Assembly: GCA_910577515.1 (NCBI GenBank)
Contig: CAJTLW010000006.1
Coordinates: forward strand, 67,218-131,217
Direction of reading: 5' to 3'
Source: an uncultured Vampirovibrio sp.
Lineage (GTDB): Bacteria; Cyanobacteriota; Vampirovibrionia; Gastranaerophilales; Gastranaerophilaceae
DNA length: 64,000 nt
Translations under genes and position numbers: made by a program
Part shown: piece after piece, positions 30,952 through 39,983 of the stretch
Numbering within the stretch: the first letter of the stretch is position 1
How the letters are laid out: every line of letters begins with the position of its first letter
Notes under the pieces: model-generated
Seen by the model: only the letters and a program-made list of their open reading frames with translations
Told to the model about the DNA's origin: nothing
Database searches by the model: none

Positions 30952-31737
30952 TTATTCAAGCGCCGTTAAAATCAAAGGGCCGTCATCAGTCGCTGCAACC
31001 GTATGTTCAAAATGCGCGGAAGCCTTATTATCCGCCGTGGAAACACACCAGTTGTCTTGAGCAGAAACCACGACTTCATCCACCCCTAAATTTATCATAG
31101 GCTCAATTGCAATAACATATCCTTGCTTAATTTTTGTATTATTTTTTACCCTGTAATTAAACAAAAACGGGTCTTCATGCATATTCCGCCCGACGCCATG
31201 CCCGCCATATTGGCGCACAATTCCATATTTTTTACCTTGAAGTTCCTCAGGAATATTTGAGGCAACCCCGAGCGCCGTATCTTCAACGGCCCCTGAAATA
31301 TCATCCAAAACATTACCAGGGCGCATTTTATCAATACCGTTAAATAGCGCAAGTTCTGTTATTTTAAGCAAATCTTCATATTCTTTTGAAATTTTTCCAA
31401 CAGGATAAGTCCAGGCAGAATCTCCCACCATACCGCGATATGTCGCCCCTACATCAATTGAGATTATATCCCCCTCTTTTAAAATACGGTCACGCGACGG
31501 AATTCCATGCACCACCTCGTCGTTTATTGAAGCACAAATGCACCCAGGGAAACCGTTATATCCTAAAAACGTTGGAATACATTTATTCTCTTTTATAACC
31601 TTCGCCGCAATTTCATCTAGCTCATAAGTTGAAATACCAGGTACTACAGCCTCTTTCATTGCCTTATGCACAAGCGCCACAACCCCGCCTGCATGGCGCA
31701 TCAGTTTCAATTCTTCTCTTGATTTTTTATTAATCAT
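30952..31737 (-). CDS. map: Type I methionine aminopeptidase
   Basis: 261 residues. It removes the initiator methionine. The five metal ligands are visible: D in DVGATYRG, D in GDSAWTY, H in GGHGVGRNMHEDP, E in IEPMINLG and E in HFEHTVAA. HGIPS supplies the conserved first histidine. The start overlaps adk by 8 bases, as expected for a spc-operon tail secY-adk-map. Confidence 0.97.
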   Translation of the reverse strand: MINKKSREELKLMRHAGGVVALVHKAMKEAVVPGISTYELDEIAAKVIKENKCIPTFLGYNGFPGCICASINDEVVHGIPSRDRILKEGDIISIDVGATYRGMVGDSAWTYPVGKISKEYEDLLKITELALFNGIDKMRPGNVLDDISGAVEDTALGVASNIPEELQGKKYGIVRQYGGHGVGRNMHEDPFLFNYRVKNNTKIKQGYVIAIEPMINLGVDEVVVSAQDNWCVSTADNKASAHFEHTVAATDDGPLILTALE

Positions 31738-32392
31738 TTATTGCCTTCTTTAATTCAAGATAAACTTCATCTATGCCTTTATTTGCATCAATTTGAACCA
31801 GAATGCCTTCATTTTTATAAAAATCAAGCAAAGGCATTGTTTCATTGTTGTAGGTTTCAAACCTTAGCACTGCCGTTTCTTTGGTATCGTCTTTTCTTTG
31901 AACAAGGTCAACATTACAGATATCACATTTGCCTTCTGTTTTTGGAGCAGAGCTTTTAAGGTTGTAAATTTTTCCACATTTTGGACAAGAACGTCTGTTT
32001 ACAAGCCTTTCAACCAAAACATCCATCGGAATATCAAAATAAACTGCAACCTTTTCGCTTTTTTCAAATTTAAAAGGTGAATTTTCCCACATCTTTTTAA
32101 GTGCTTCAGCCTGCTCTAAGCTTCTTGGAAAACCGTCTAAAATATATCCGTTCTTACAATCTTCTCTTGAAATTCTTTCATTTATAACAGATTGCACAAC
32201 TTCAATCGGCACTAATTGCCCTTTATCAATAAAACTTTTTGCAACTTTACCAAATTCAGTTTCGTTTTTAATATTTTCCCTTAAAAGCGAACCTGTATCT
32301 ACGTGTGGAATTTTTAATTCTTTAGATAATCTATCTGTCTGTGTTCCTTTACCGCAGCCCGGAGGTCCTAAAAAAATAAATACTTTTTTCAT
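31730..32392 (-). CDS. adk: Adenylate kinase, zinc-lid form
   Basis: 220 residues. It equilibrates ATP + AMP with 2 ADP. The P-loop is GPPGCGKGTQT (residues 9-19), the AMP site includes DGFPRSLEQAEAL, and the long lid carries a four-cysteine zinc site (CPKCGKIY and CDICN, residues about 131-155), common in Gram-positive bacteria and cyanobacterial relatives. It lies between secY and map. Confidence 0.98.
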   Translation of the reverse strand: MKKVFIFLGPPGCGKGTQTDRLSKELKIPHVDTGSLLRENIKNETEFGKVAKSFIDKGQLVPIEVVQSVINERISREDCKNGYILDGFPRSLEQAEALKKMWENSPFKFEKSEKVAVYFDIPMDVLVERLVNRRSCPKCGKIYNLKSSAPKTEGKCDICNVDLVQRKDDTKETAVLRFETYNNETMPLLDFYKNEGILVQIDANKGIDEVYLELKKAIND

Positions 32393-32485
32393 AAAAACTA
32401 CTCTTTTCTTTTTAAAAATATTAAAAACTTGTTTTTAAAATTTTAAAGGCACCTGAGTCAAAATATCCAAGCGCCCTTTAAAACT

Positions 32486-33829
32486 TTATTGTTCCTGCTT
32501 TAGGAAGCTTTCATAATTTTTAGCAAGCATGTGTGTTTTTATCTGATTGATAAAATCAAGCGCAACACCCACCATAATGATAAGAGATGTGGCCCCTAGC
32601 CCTTGAAGGGTCGTAATACCTGTTAAACCTGATGCAACAGTCGGCACCATTGCGATAATACCAAGCGCAATAGCACCTATAAACATCAATCTTGATAAAA
32701 TTTCATCCAGTTTTTCTGCCGTCGGCTTGCCCGGCTTCACACCAGGAATTGCAGAACCGTATTTTTTAAGGTTGTTTGCAATTTCCTTTGGCTGCATATT
32801 AGGCATAATTGAAGCATAGAAAAATGTCAAAGCTACAATCAACAAGAAATAAATCACATAATAACTTACACTTGAAGGGCTTAAAAAATTACTCATTGAT
32901 GTTAAAACATTTTTAAGTGCAGGGTTTGCAATATTCATTTGATGAACAAACCCCAAAATTGTTGCAGGGAACAACAAAATTGCAACAGCAAAGATAATCG
33001 GCATAACCCCGCCCGGATTTAATTTAAACGGAATATTTGAATTTTGCCCGCCATAAACTTTATTCCCAACCTGACGTCTTGCTGAAACTATAGGCACTTT
33101 TCTAACGGCATCATGAAGCACAATAATGAAAATAATTGTTGCAACAAAAATCAAAAGCAAAGCCATAATTCCAAGCTGCAATCTCGGATCCTGTGATACA
33201 AGGGTAGCTGTTCTTTGTGTATATAAAGGAATTCCTGAAATAATACCAACAAAGATTAAAAGCGAACCGCCATTACCTATCCCTTTTTCTGTTATTAATT
33301 CTGCAAGCCACATAACCATAACAGCCCCTGCAGTTAAAGCTATCATAGACCCGATGAAAAACATAACAGGATTTACCGTGTGCATAATAGAACCCGGCAA
33401 TTTTGATAAAATAGTAACAAATACAAATGATTGGAAAAATGCCAAAATAACAGTAAACTGTCTTGTTAATTGCTGAATTTTACGGCGCCCCGCTTCCCCT
33501 TCTTCTTTTTGAAGATTTTCCAAATAGGGAATTATTACTGCTAAAAGCTGCATAATAATTGAAGCCGTAATATATGGCCCGATACCAAGTGCAAAAATTG
33601 AAACTTTACCTAACGCACCGCCTGAAAACAAATCAAGAAAACCTATCATATTATTTCCGGCTGCAAGTGCCTGAAAAACCTCATTGTTAATACCAAAAAT
33701 CGGTAATTGCGCTCCAAAACGGAATAGTGCAATGATTATAAACGTAAAAATTAATTTTCGCTTTAAGCCGCTTGCCTGAATATTCGAAACCAAGCTTTGA
33801 AGCATTTGTTCACTGTTTGCCTGTTGCAT
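32486..33829 (-). CDS. secY: Protein translocase channel subunit SecY
   Basis: 447 residues with about ten transmembrane helices. It forms the Sec channel with SecE and SecG. Typical motifs: RFGAQLPIFGIN, FSGGALGKVSIFALGIGPYI in the plug region, GIGNGGSLLIFVGI, NPGGVMPIIFA and the last cytoplasmic loop motif KKYGSAIPGVKPGKPT. It is followed by adk and preceded by rplO with a stem-loop in the gap. Confidence 0.98.
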   Translation of the reverse strand: MQQANSEQMLQSLVSNIQASGLKRKLIFTFIIIALFRFGAQLPIFGINNEVFQALAAGNNMIGFLDLFSGGALGKVSIFALGIGPYITASIIMQLLAVIIPYLENLQKEEGEAGRRKIQQLTRQFTVILAFFQSFVFVTILSKLPGSIMHTVNPVMFFIGSMIALTAGAVMVMWLAELITEKGIGNGGSLLIFVGIISGIPLYTQRTATLVSQDPRLQLGIMALLLIFVATIIFIIVLHDAVRKVPIVSARRQVGNKVYGGQNSNIPFKLNPGGVMPIIFAVAILLFPATILGFVHQMNIANPALKNVLTSMSNFLSPSSVSYYVIYFLLIVALTFFYASIMPNMQPKEIANNLKKYGSAIPGVKPGKPTAEKLDEILSRLMFIGAIALGIIAMVPTVASGLTGITTLQGLGATSLIIMVGVALDFINQIKTHMLAKNYESFLKQEQ

Positions 33830-33863
33830 TTAATTTTACTTGACCTTTCCTTTTATTTTAAAT

Positions 33864-33907
33864 AAAAGATACCAAACCGCGCTAAATCAGGCAGCTTAGT
33901 ATCTTTT
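33864..33907 (-). promoter_or_regulatory. Stem-loop between rplO and secY
   Basis: AAAAGATAC (33864-33872) pairs with GTATCTTTT (33899-33907); read on the minus strand the stem is followed by T-rich sequence. It may terminate part of the transcripts so that secY is made in smaller amounts than ribosomal proteins, or protect RNA ends. The function is inferred. Confidence 0.45.
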
Positions 33908-33918
33908 TATTTATTAAA

Positions 33919-34362
33919 TTAAACTAATTCTACTTTGCCGCCCGCTTTTTCAATTTTTTCTTTAGCAGATTCTGTAACATAGCTGGCTTTCACGGTGATT
34001 GCTTTTGAAATTTCACCGTTTCCGAGAACTCTTAAAATTTCACTTGATGAATGAACAAGTTTATTTTCTTTTAAATAAGCTAAATCAATTTCTTTTGTAT
34101 CAAGTTTTTCAAGAGCTGAAACATTAATTACAGCAGCATTTAGAGCGTGGATATTGTTAAACCCTTTTAATTTGGGTAAACGTCTGAAAGCTGGCATCTG
34201 TCCGCCTTCAAAACCTCTTTTAGCTGTTCTTCCGCTTCTTTGGCCTTCACCGTTGTTACCGCGGCAAGATGTTTTACCATGTCCTGATGATCTGCCTCTG
34301 CCTACTCTTTTGGATTTTTTAACTGATCCTTCAGCAGGTTTTAAATCTTCTAATGTTATCAT
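33919..34362 (-). CDS. rplO: 50S ribosomal protein L15
   Basis: 147 residues. The N-terminal glycine/arginine-rich tail (SKRVGRGRSSGHGKTSCRGN) and GGQMPAFRRLPKLKGF are diagnostic. It stands in the usual rpsE-rpmD-rplO-secY order. Confidence 0.98.
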   Translation of the reverse strand: MITLEDLKPAEGSVKKSKRVGRGRSSGHGKTSCRGNNGEGQRSGRTAKRGFEGGQMPAFRRLPKLKGFNNIHALNAAVINVSALEKLDTKEIDLAYLKENKLVHSSSEILRVLGNGEISKAITVKASYVTESAKEKIEKAGGKVELV

Positions 34363-34435
34363 AATTATTTTATTCCTTATATTTTACTTTAACTGTTTTA
34401 AAAATGCCAAACCCCAAACTGGGTATGTTTTATGG

Positions 34436-34621
34436 CTATTTCACAACTTCAACAAGATGAGGGATTTTATTTACCATTCCCATAATAATATCTGTTTTAT
34501 TGTGTTCTACAACCTGATTTCTTTTTGTTAAGCCAAGAGCTTTAACAATTTTTGTATGTTTTTCAGGCGCACCGATTGTGCTTTTTTTCAAAGTTATTTT
34601 AACTGTTTCTGTCTTTGCCAT
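34436..34621 (-). CDS. rpmD: 50S ribosomal protein L30
   Basis: 61 residues, the typical small bacterial L30: KITLKKSTIGAPEKHTKIVK then GLTKRNQVVEH and IPHLVEVV at the end. It lies between rpsE and rplO. Confidence 0.97.
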   Translation of the reverse strand: MAKTETVKITLKKSTIGAPEKHTKIVKALGLTKRNQVVEHNKTDIIMGMVNKIPHLVEVVK

Positions 34622-34658
34622 TTTATTTACCTTTTTCTTTTTTTTCTTAAAATCTAAA

Positions 34659-35318
34659 CTATTTTGAACCTAAAAGTTGATTCATTGAAATTCCTCTTTG
34701 TGCTGCAACATCTTTGAATGTTCTTAAAGATTTCAAAGCGTTTAATGTAGCATTTGCAGCATTCAATGGAGATTTTGAACCTAAAGATTTAGATAAAATG
34801 TTTTCAATACCTGATAATTCAAGCACTGCACGAACTGCACCACCTGCAATTACACCGGTACCTTGAGAAGCAGGTTTTAAAACAACAGAACCCGCACCTG
34901 ATCTTCCTGTAATCATGTGAGGAATTGTGGTTTTAAAAATAGGAACACTGATAAGGTTTTTTCTGCCATCAGCCACTGCTTTTTGAATAGCAACGATAAC
35001 TTCAGCAGCCTTAGCCACGCCCATTCCAACCTGACCTTTTTTATTACCAACAATAACAATTGCTCTGAAGCTCAGTTTTTTACCACCTTTTACAACCTTT
35101 GTTACACGGCGGATTTGAACAACTTGTTCTTTCCATTCTGATTCAACAGGTTCAACTGTTTCGATTTTTCTTCTTCTTTGACCCTTTCTTTGGGGTTTTA
35201 ATTGTTGAACTTCAACATTTTCTTCTACTTCAGCCTTCACTTCAACAGCTTCTTCAACAACTTCCACTGTTTCAACTTTTTCAGCTTCGCCGGCTTGAAT
35301 TTCTTTTTCTTCGCTCAC
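34659..35318 (-). CDS. rpsE: 30S ribosomal protein S5 with acidic N-terminal extension
   Basis: 219 residues from a GTG start; usual S5 is about 165. Residues from about 63 match S5: RRVTKVVKGGKKLSFRAIVI, GKGQVGMG-type strand (KGQVGMGVAKA), then GRSGAGSVVLKPASQGTGV. The first 50 residues are a glutamate/valine-rich tail (VETVEVVEEAVEVKAEVEEN) absent from most S5 proteins, of unknown use. rpsE is the first ribosomal gene here; rplR, rplF and rpsH, which normally precede it, are absent. Confidence 0.97.
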   Translation of the reverse strand: MSEEKEIQAGEAEKVETVEVVEEAVEVKAEVEENVEVQQLKPQRKGQRRRKIETVEPVESEWKEQVVQIRRVTKVVKGGKKLSFRAIVIVGNKKGQVGMGVAKAAEVIVAIQKAVADGRKNLISVPIFKTTIPHMITGRSGAGSVVLKPASQGTGVIAGGAVRAVLELSGIENILSKSLGSKSPLNAANATLNALKSLRTFKDVAAQRGISMNQLLGSK

Positions 35319-35433
35319 GTTTTTATTACCTTTCGTCTTTTATTATTTTTTACCCTTAAAAATTTAAAAATACCAAAAAACCTTATTTTAAAGGCTATTT
35401 TCGATATTTGAGATGTTGGGCTGCCAAATATAT

Positions 35434-36951
35434 TTATTGGCTTGTTTTTTCTGACATCTTCATAATACATGCTGAAATATTTTTTGCAACCCTTGCATCC
35501 AATGCATCTGGAATTATATAATTTTCACTAAGCTCTTCTTCATTTACAATTTCAGCCAGAGCAAGCGCCGCTTCAATTTTCACCCTGCCATCAATCTTTT
35601 TCATTCCGCTTTCTAAAACCCCACTAAAAAGCCCCGGAAAAACAAGCGAATTGTTTATCTGGTTGTTAAAATCGCTTCTGCCTGATGCCGCAATTTTTGC
35701 ACCTGCTTTAAGCGCCTCATCCGGCAATATTTCAGGTTCAGGGTTTGCAATTGCAAACACCACAGCATCTTTTGCCATAGAAGATACCATTTCAGGGCTT
35801 AAAACCCCCTTGGCACTTACCCCTATAAAAATATCAGCACCTTTGATACCATCTTTTAAACTGCCCTTAAAATCTTCAAAATTAGTTATTTCGGCCATTT
35901 TTTCAAGCGATGGGTCGTTTTCTTTTCTGCCTCTGTATACAACACCAAATTTATCAAACATTAAAATCCCATTCCCGCCTTTTTTTTCAGGATTGATAAA
36001 TTCTCTCATTTTAATTAAAAGCTTGCAAATGGCTTGCCCTGCAGCACCTGCGCCTGAAAAAACAATCTTTACACAAGCTAAATCTTTACTAACAACCTTC
36101 ATGGCATTTAAAAGCCCCGCCAACACTACAATTGCCGTCCCGTGCTGGTCGTCATGGAATACAGGAATATTAAGCGAATTAATTAAATTTTCTTCAATCC
36201 CAAAGCACCTTGGCGCACTGATATCTTCAAGGTTTACCCCTGAAAAAGAATTTTCCAATAAATATACAATCCGCTCAATTTCAGACGCTGTCTGTGTTTT
36301 CAGGCAAAGAGGCATGGCGTTCACACACCCTAAATCCTTGAATAATACGGCCTTCCCCTCCATCACAGGAAGCCCTGCTTCAGCCCCGATGTTTCCCAAA
36401 CCAAGAACTGCACTGCCATCTGATATTATAGCAACAGGTTTCATGGAATTAGAAAACATGCCGGGTATTTCAACTACTTTGGTTTCTATCACCCCGCCAA
36501 GAAGCCGTCTTAATTCAACAGGCTCCATTGTTTCAAACTTCATATCATCTGATAAAAGGCATCCTTTGCTTCTTTTCGGGATATCAAAAGCGCTATCATA
36601 GGCTCTGCCTTCAATAAGTGCTGTATCTACCCCCATAAAATTCGGCATAATATTTTGAATTACAAAATCAATCTCGCCTTCTTTAAGCTCTTTTTCTTTA
36701 ATAGCAAGGGGATAGACGTCAACCCCGTATGTTTCTTTCAAATATATAGCGCGCTTCAAGCTTTCAAAATAGTCAAAAGATAATACGCCAACAGAATTTG
36801 ACCTGTTTGTTAAATCAAAAACCTTATCATAGTCTTCATAAATTGCACTGCTGCTTTTTGCAACTCCGGGAGTATAAACAAGTGCCAGAAGCTTTTTACT
36901 GTCAACTTTAACCTTTGAAACTATCTCAAGCGTTTTCATCTTTTGCTCCAA
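35434..36951 (-). CDS. NAD(P)-dependent malic enzyme with internal duplication
   Basis: 505 residues. It decarboxylates malate to pyruvate. The malic domain starts with LVYTPGVAKSSSAI (tyrosine catalytic), and ISDGSAVLGLGNIGAEAG, VNLEDISAPRCF, FHDDQHGTAIV and the Rossmann motif FSGAGAAGQA are all present. Between VGVLS (residue 58) and VAIISDGS (residue 173) there is an extra segment of about 115 residues. Its first part (LKRAIYLKETYGVDVYPLAI, then IMPNFMGVD) resembles the later stretch GKAVLFKDLGCVNAMPLCL / LENSFSGVN, so the malic domain appears partly duplicated. There is no phosphotransacetylase fusion. It lies 15 bases from plsY in the same direction. Confidence 0.92.
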   Translation of the reverse strand: MEQKMKTLEIVSKVKVDSKKLLALVYTPGVAKSSSAIYEDYDKVFDLTNRSNSVGVLSFDYFESLKRAIYLKETYGVDVYPLAIKEKELKEGEIDFVIQNIMPNFMGVDTALIEGRAYDSAFDIPKRSKGCLLSDDMKFETMEPVELRRLLGGVIETKVVEIPGMFSNSMKPVAIISDGSAVLGLGNIGAEAGLPVMEGKAVLFKDLGCVNAMPLCLKTQTASEIERIVYLLENSFSGVNLEDISAPRCFGIEENLINSLNIPVFHDDQHGTAIVVLAGLLNAMKVVSKDLACVKIVFSGAGAAGQAICKLLIKMREFINPEKKGGNGILMFDKFGVVYRGRKENDPSLEKMAEITNFEDFKGSLKDGIKGADIFIGVSAKGVLSPEMVSSMAKDAVVFAIANPEPEILPDEALKAGAKIAASGRSDFNNQINNSLVFPGLFSGVLESGMKKIDGRVKIEAALALAEIVNEEELSENYIIPDALDARVAKNISACIMKMSEKTSQ

Positions 36952-36965
36952 AACCTCTATAGTAT

Positions 36966-37595
36966 TTATCTTACCTTGTTTTCTTCACCCTTCATAAGAC
37001 GTTTAATATTTTCCCTGTGAAGATAAGTCACATAAATAGCTGCAATAGCGCAATAAATAACATACGCAGCCGGTGCTTTAAACAGATACATTAAAACCGG
37101 CGATAAAAGAAGCGTAATTATTGAACCTACTGAAACGTATTTTGTAAAATAAGTAATAATACTCCAGATTATAGCTAAAATTAGCCCCACTTGCCAGTTT
37201 AGCGCTAAAATTGTACCAACACCGCTTGCAACTGATTTTCCGCCTTTCCCGCCTAAAAACACAGGCTTAGAATGCCCTATTATTACAAAAACAGCCGCAA
37301 TAACAGGATAAATGCCAAATACATTATAATCAGATGAAAAATACCCAGCTGCAACAACAGGCAAAGCCCCTTTTATGGCATCTAGAAGCATTACAATAAA
37401 AAACCATTTTTTGCCCAAGACCCGCTTGACATTAGTGGCTCCTGTAGAGCCTGAGCCTACTTCTCTGATATCTTGTCCTGTTTTTGCTTTTACTATCAAA
37501 TATCCTGTCGGAATTGACCCTATCAAATATGCTGTAACTGCATAAATTGCACCCAAAATAGCTGATATGCCTATCATTCCTAAAGAATTAAACAT
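36966..37595 (-). CDS. plsY: Acyl-phosphate:glycerol-3-phosphate acyltransferase
   Basis: 209 residues, multi-pass membrane protein making lysophosphatidate from acyl-phosphate. The three family motifs are clear: GSIPTGYLIVK followed by GSGSTGATNVKRVLGKK, then GHSKPVFLGGKGGKSVASGV. It overlaps der by one base and is likely cotranscribed with it. Confidence 0.97.
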   Translation of the reverse strand: MFNSLGMIGISAILGAIYAVTAYLIGSIPTGYLIVKAKTGQDIREVGSGSTGATNVKRVLGKKWFFIVMLLDAIKGALPVVAAGYFSSDYNVFGIYPVIAAVFVIIGHSKPVFLGGKGGKSVASGVGTILALNWQVGLILAIIWSIITYFTKYVSVGSIITLLLSPVLMYLFKAPAAYVIYCAIAAIYVTYLHRENIKRLMKGEENKVR

Positions 37596-38923
37596 TATTT
37601 ATCACCTTTCTCTTTTCTCTCCCTGAAAGACAGGCGTATCGGCGTTCCGAAAAATCCAAAAGCCTCTCTCAGTTTCTTTAAAAGATACCTTTTATAAGAA
37701 TCTTTGATTAAATCTTTATTATTCACAAACAAAACAAATGTAGGCGGTCTGTTTTTCACCTGTGTAGAGTAATAAATTTTTGCAAATTTTCCTTTGATTG
37801 AATTTGGAGGATTAAGCGCCACTGCCTCATTTATAACCTTATTTAAAAGCCCGGTTTGAACACGTTTATCTCTCTGTTCGGCCACTTCTGTTGCTGTTTC
37901 AAAAATCTGGTTAAGCCTTTGCCCTGTTTTTGCACTTATAAATATTTTCTTTGCATAGTTTAAGAAGGGTGCATCCTCTTCAATTTGCTTTTCAAGCTTA
38001 TGCGTCTGCACGTTTTTAATCAAATCCCATTTATTAAACGCTACAATCAGCCCACAGCCTGCTTCTTCAATAGTTTGCGCTATCTTTTTATCCTGGTCAG
38101 TCATCCCCTCAACCGCATCAATCACCAAAAGCGCCACATCTGCTTCCCTTATTGCCCTTATAGCGCGGTCAACAGCAAACGCCTCCACCCCGTAATCCAC
38201 CTTGGATTTCTTTCTAATGCCCGCTGTATCTATTAAAATAAACTCTTTATCTTTATAAATAACTTCAGAATTTATACTATCCCTTGTGGTGCCTGAAACA
38301 GGCGATACTATTGCTCTGTTTTCATTTAATAAATTATTCAAAATAGAACTTTTTCCGGCGTTCGGTTTCCCTACGATTGCTATTTTTACAGCGCCTTCAT
38401 CCTCGTTTTGGTCTGATTTTTTTTCAATATCTTTTGTAACCAAATCAAGTAAATCTCCAACCCCGCCCGAGCCATGAAGAGCTGATAAACCTAAGGGTTC
38501 CCCTATACCAAGTGCGTAAAAATCAGATATATTACCAATTTCAGACATACTATCCATTTTATTTGCAACAAGAATAACTTCTTTGCCTGATTGTCTTAAA
38601 ATATTTGCTATATCTCTGTCATAAGGACTTAAGCCGGCTTTTGCATCCACCACAAATAAAATAGTATCTGCTTCTTCAACTGCAAGCTTGGCTTGAGAAA
38701 ATATATTGTTAACAAATTCATCTTCATCATTTGTCACAATCCCGCCCGTATCAATCAATACAAACTCTCTATCCTGCCAGACCGCATCAAAATATATCCT
38801 ATCGCGCGTAACACCCGGCATATCATCAACAATAGAGCGTCTCTCCCCTAAAATTCTATTAATAAGGGTGGATTTTCCAACATTCGGCCTGCCTACAACA
38901 GCTATAAATTTACTCTTTTTCAT
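37595..38923 (-). CDS. der: Ribosome-associated GTPase Der (EngA)
   Basis: 442 residues with two tandem GTPase domains: GRPNVGKSTLINRI, DTGGI and NKMD in the first, GKPNAGKSSILNNLL, DTAGIRKKSKV and NKWD in the second, followed by the C-terminal KH-like domain (PTFVLFVNNKDLI, PIRLSFRERK). It acts in 50S subunit assembly. It lies upstream of plsY and malic enzyme in one direction. Confidence 0.98.
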   Translation of the reverse strand: MKKSKFIAVVGRPNVGKSTLINRILGERRSIVDDMPGVTRDRIYFDAVWQDREFVLIDTGGIVTNDEDEFVNNIFSQAKLAVEEADTILFVVDAKAGLSPYDRDIANILRQSGKEVILVANKMDSMSEIGNISDFYALGIGEPLGLSALHGSGGVGDLLDLVTKDIEKKSDQNEDEGAVKIAIVGKPNAGKSSILNNLLNENRAIVSPVSGTTRDSINSEVIYKDKEFILIDTAGIRKKSKVDYGVEAFAVDRAIRAIREADVALLVIDAVEGMTDQDKKIAQTIEEAGCGLIVAFNKWDLIKNVQTHKLEKQIEEDAPFLNYAKKIFISAKTGQRLNQIFETATEVAEQRDKRVQTGLLNKVINEAVALNPPNSIKGKFAKIYYSTQVKNRPPTFVLFVNNKDLIKDSYKRYLLKKLREAFGFFGTPIRLSFRERKEKGDK

Positions 38924-38959
38924 AAAACCGATTTTACCATAGAAAAAGAAAAATTAAAA

Positions 38960-38983
38960 AAAGGGTGCTATAAAACACCCTTT
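38960..38983 (-). terminator. Intrinsic terminator downstream of the 39.0 kb gene
   Basis: AAAGGGTG (38960-38967) and CACCCTTT (38976-38983), 8-base loop; on the minus strand the stem is followed by T-rich sequence. It separates the 39003-39827 gene from der. Confidence 0.75.
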
Positions 38984-39002
38984 AATCAATATGCAATTTG
39001 TT

Positions 39003-39827
39003 TCAATATTCTTTTTTGTTCACAGAACCGTCAGAACCCGTCACAGTCGAGGAAGTTTTCTTTCCGGCTTCATTATAAAATTCTTCAGTTTTTCTGCCGC
39101 TTGTATCGTTTTGCATTATTTTTGAATGTACTCTTGTACCAGCTTCATCATAATACAAAGTTTTTATAGTTTGTCCATTAATATATTCAGTTTTTGCCCA
39201 ATACATACCAGCCTTTGTAAGTCCTTTTTCTTTTGGTATAACATCAACCGTTGCATCTGTTTCGGGTTCCACAGGAGCTTGTGGCTCTTTTATGGGTGCA
39301 GTAGTTCCAATTGGTTTTGGCGTTTCTACAGGTGCAGTCTCTTTATTAAGTGCCTCATCTTTTTGTGGTATCGGCTGTACCTCAATAGGAGCAGTTGTAG
39401 TTTCAGGTACAGGAGCTTCTTCAGCTTTTTTTACAAGCACACCTGTTGAATCATATTGGTTTCCTGTCACATCATAACGGTTCAATTCTCTGCCATCTTT
39501 ATCAAACACCATAATAAAAATTTCATCAGATGCACCTATACCCTCTCTTTTTACAGGCACATTATATCTTCCGTTTGCATCAATAGTTGCCTTGCCTGCA
39601 GCTTTAAGTATGCTTTTTTCGCCATTTGGAGCAGTCCATACCTTTTCATAGTTTCGAAAATTTGCTTCCCATTTCTCTGTCACGTTATCATTTATGGTGT
39701 AGCCATCAGCTTTATATGTGGTTTTTGTAGTCACACCATCTGTTGTTTCTAAACTATGCGTGTTTTTAATTATGCCATTTGTGTCCATTGTTGTGAAAAT
39801 AGATTGCGAAGTGGAAGATGCAGACAC
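39003..39827 (-). CDS. Repeat-containing hypothetical protein, frame-disrupted at its 5' end
   Basis: 274 residues read from a GTG at 39827 that lacks a good ribosome binding site. It has an N-terminal part with WEANFRNYEKVWTAPNGEK and ASDEIFIMVFDKDGREL, a proline/glutamate/threonine linker (residues about 130-205), and a C-terminal part made of short YDEAGTRVHSK / YNEAGKKTSS repeats like those in beta-roll wall proteins. No signal peptide is visible. The sequence upstream stays coding-like through two further frames (39828-40133), suggesting this is the 3' part of a longer gene of about 375 codons. No known family. Confidence 0.6.
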   Translation of the reverse strand: MSASSTSQSIFTTMDTNGIIKNTHSLETTDGVTTKTTYKADGYTINDNVTEKWEANFRNYEKVWTAPNGEKSILKAAGKATIDANGRYNVPVKREGIGASDEIFIMVFDKDGRELNRYDVTGNQYDSTGVLVKKAEEAPVPETTTAPIEVQPIPQKDEALNKETAPVETPKPIGTTAPIKEPQAPVEPETDATVDVIPKEKGLTKAGMYWAKTEYINGQTIKTLYYDEAGTRVHSKIMQNDTSGRKTEEFYNEAGKKTSSTVTGSDGSVNKKEY

Positions 39828-39983
39828 TTTATCTTCTTTTTACCCATAGAGCCTAAAACCTTTAAAGCAATACTGAAAAAACCGGTTAAAAACCTTCTGG
39901 TTCAAATTCTTCAATATTTTCATCCAAAAGCTCATTATTCGACACATTATTGTCATCTGTATCAAATAAACCACCACTATTGT

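Noticed and set aside
33864..33907. Full stop terminator separating rplO and secY transcripts
   Set aside because: The stem has a long, loosely paired interior and no clean T-run, so partial termination or RNA processing is more likely than a true end.
35651..36601. 316-residue plus-strand frame opposite the malic enzyme
   Set aside because: Antisense shadow; the minus strand carries clear malic-enzyme motifs across the same bases.
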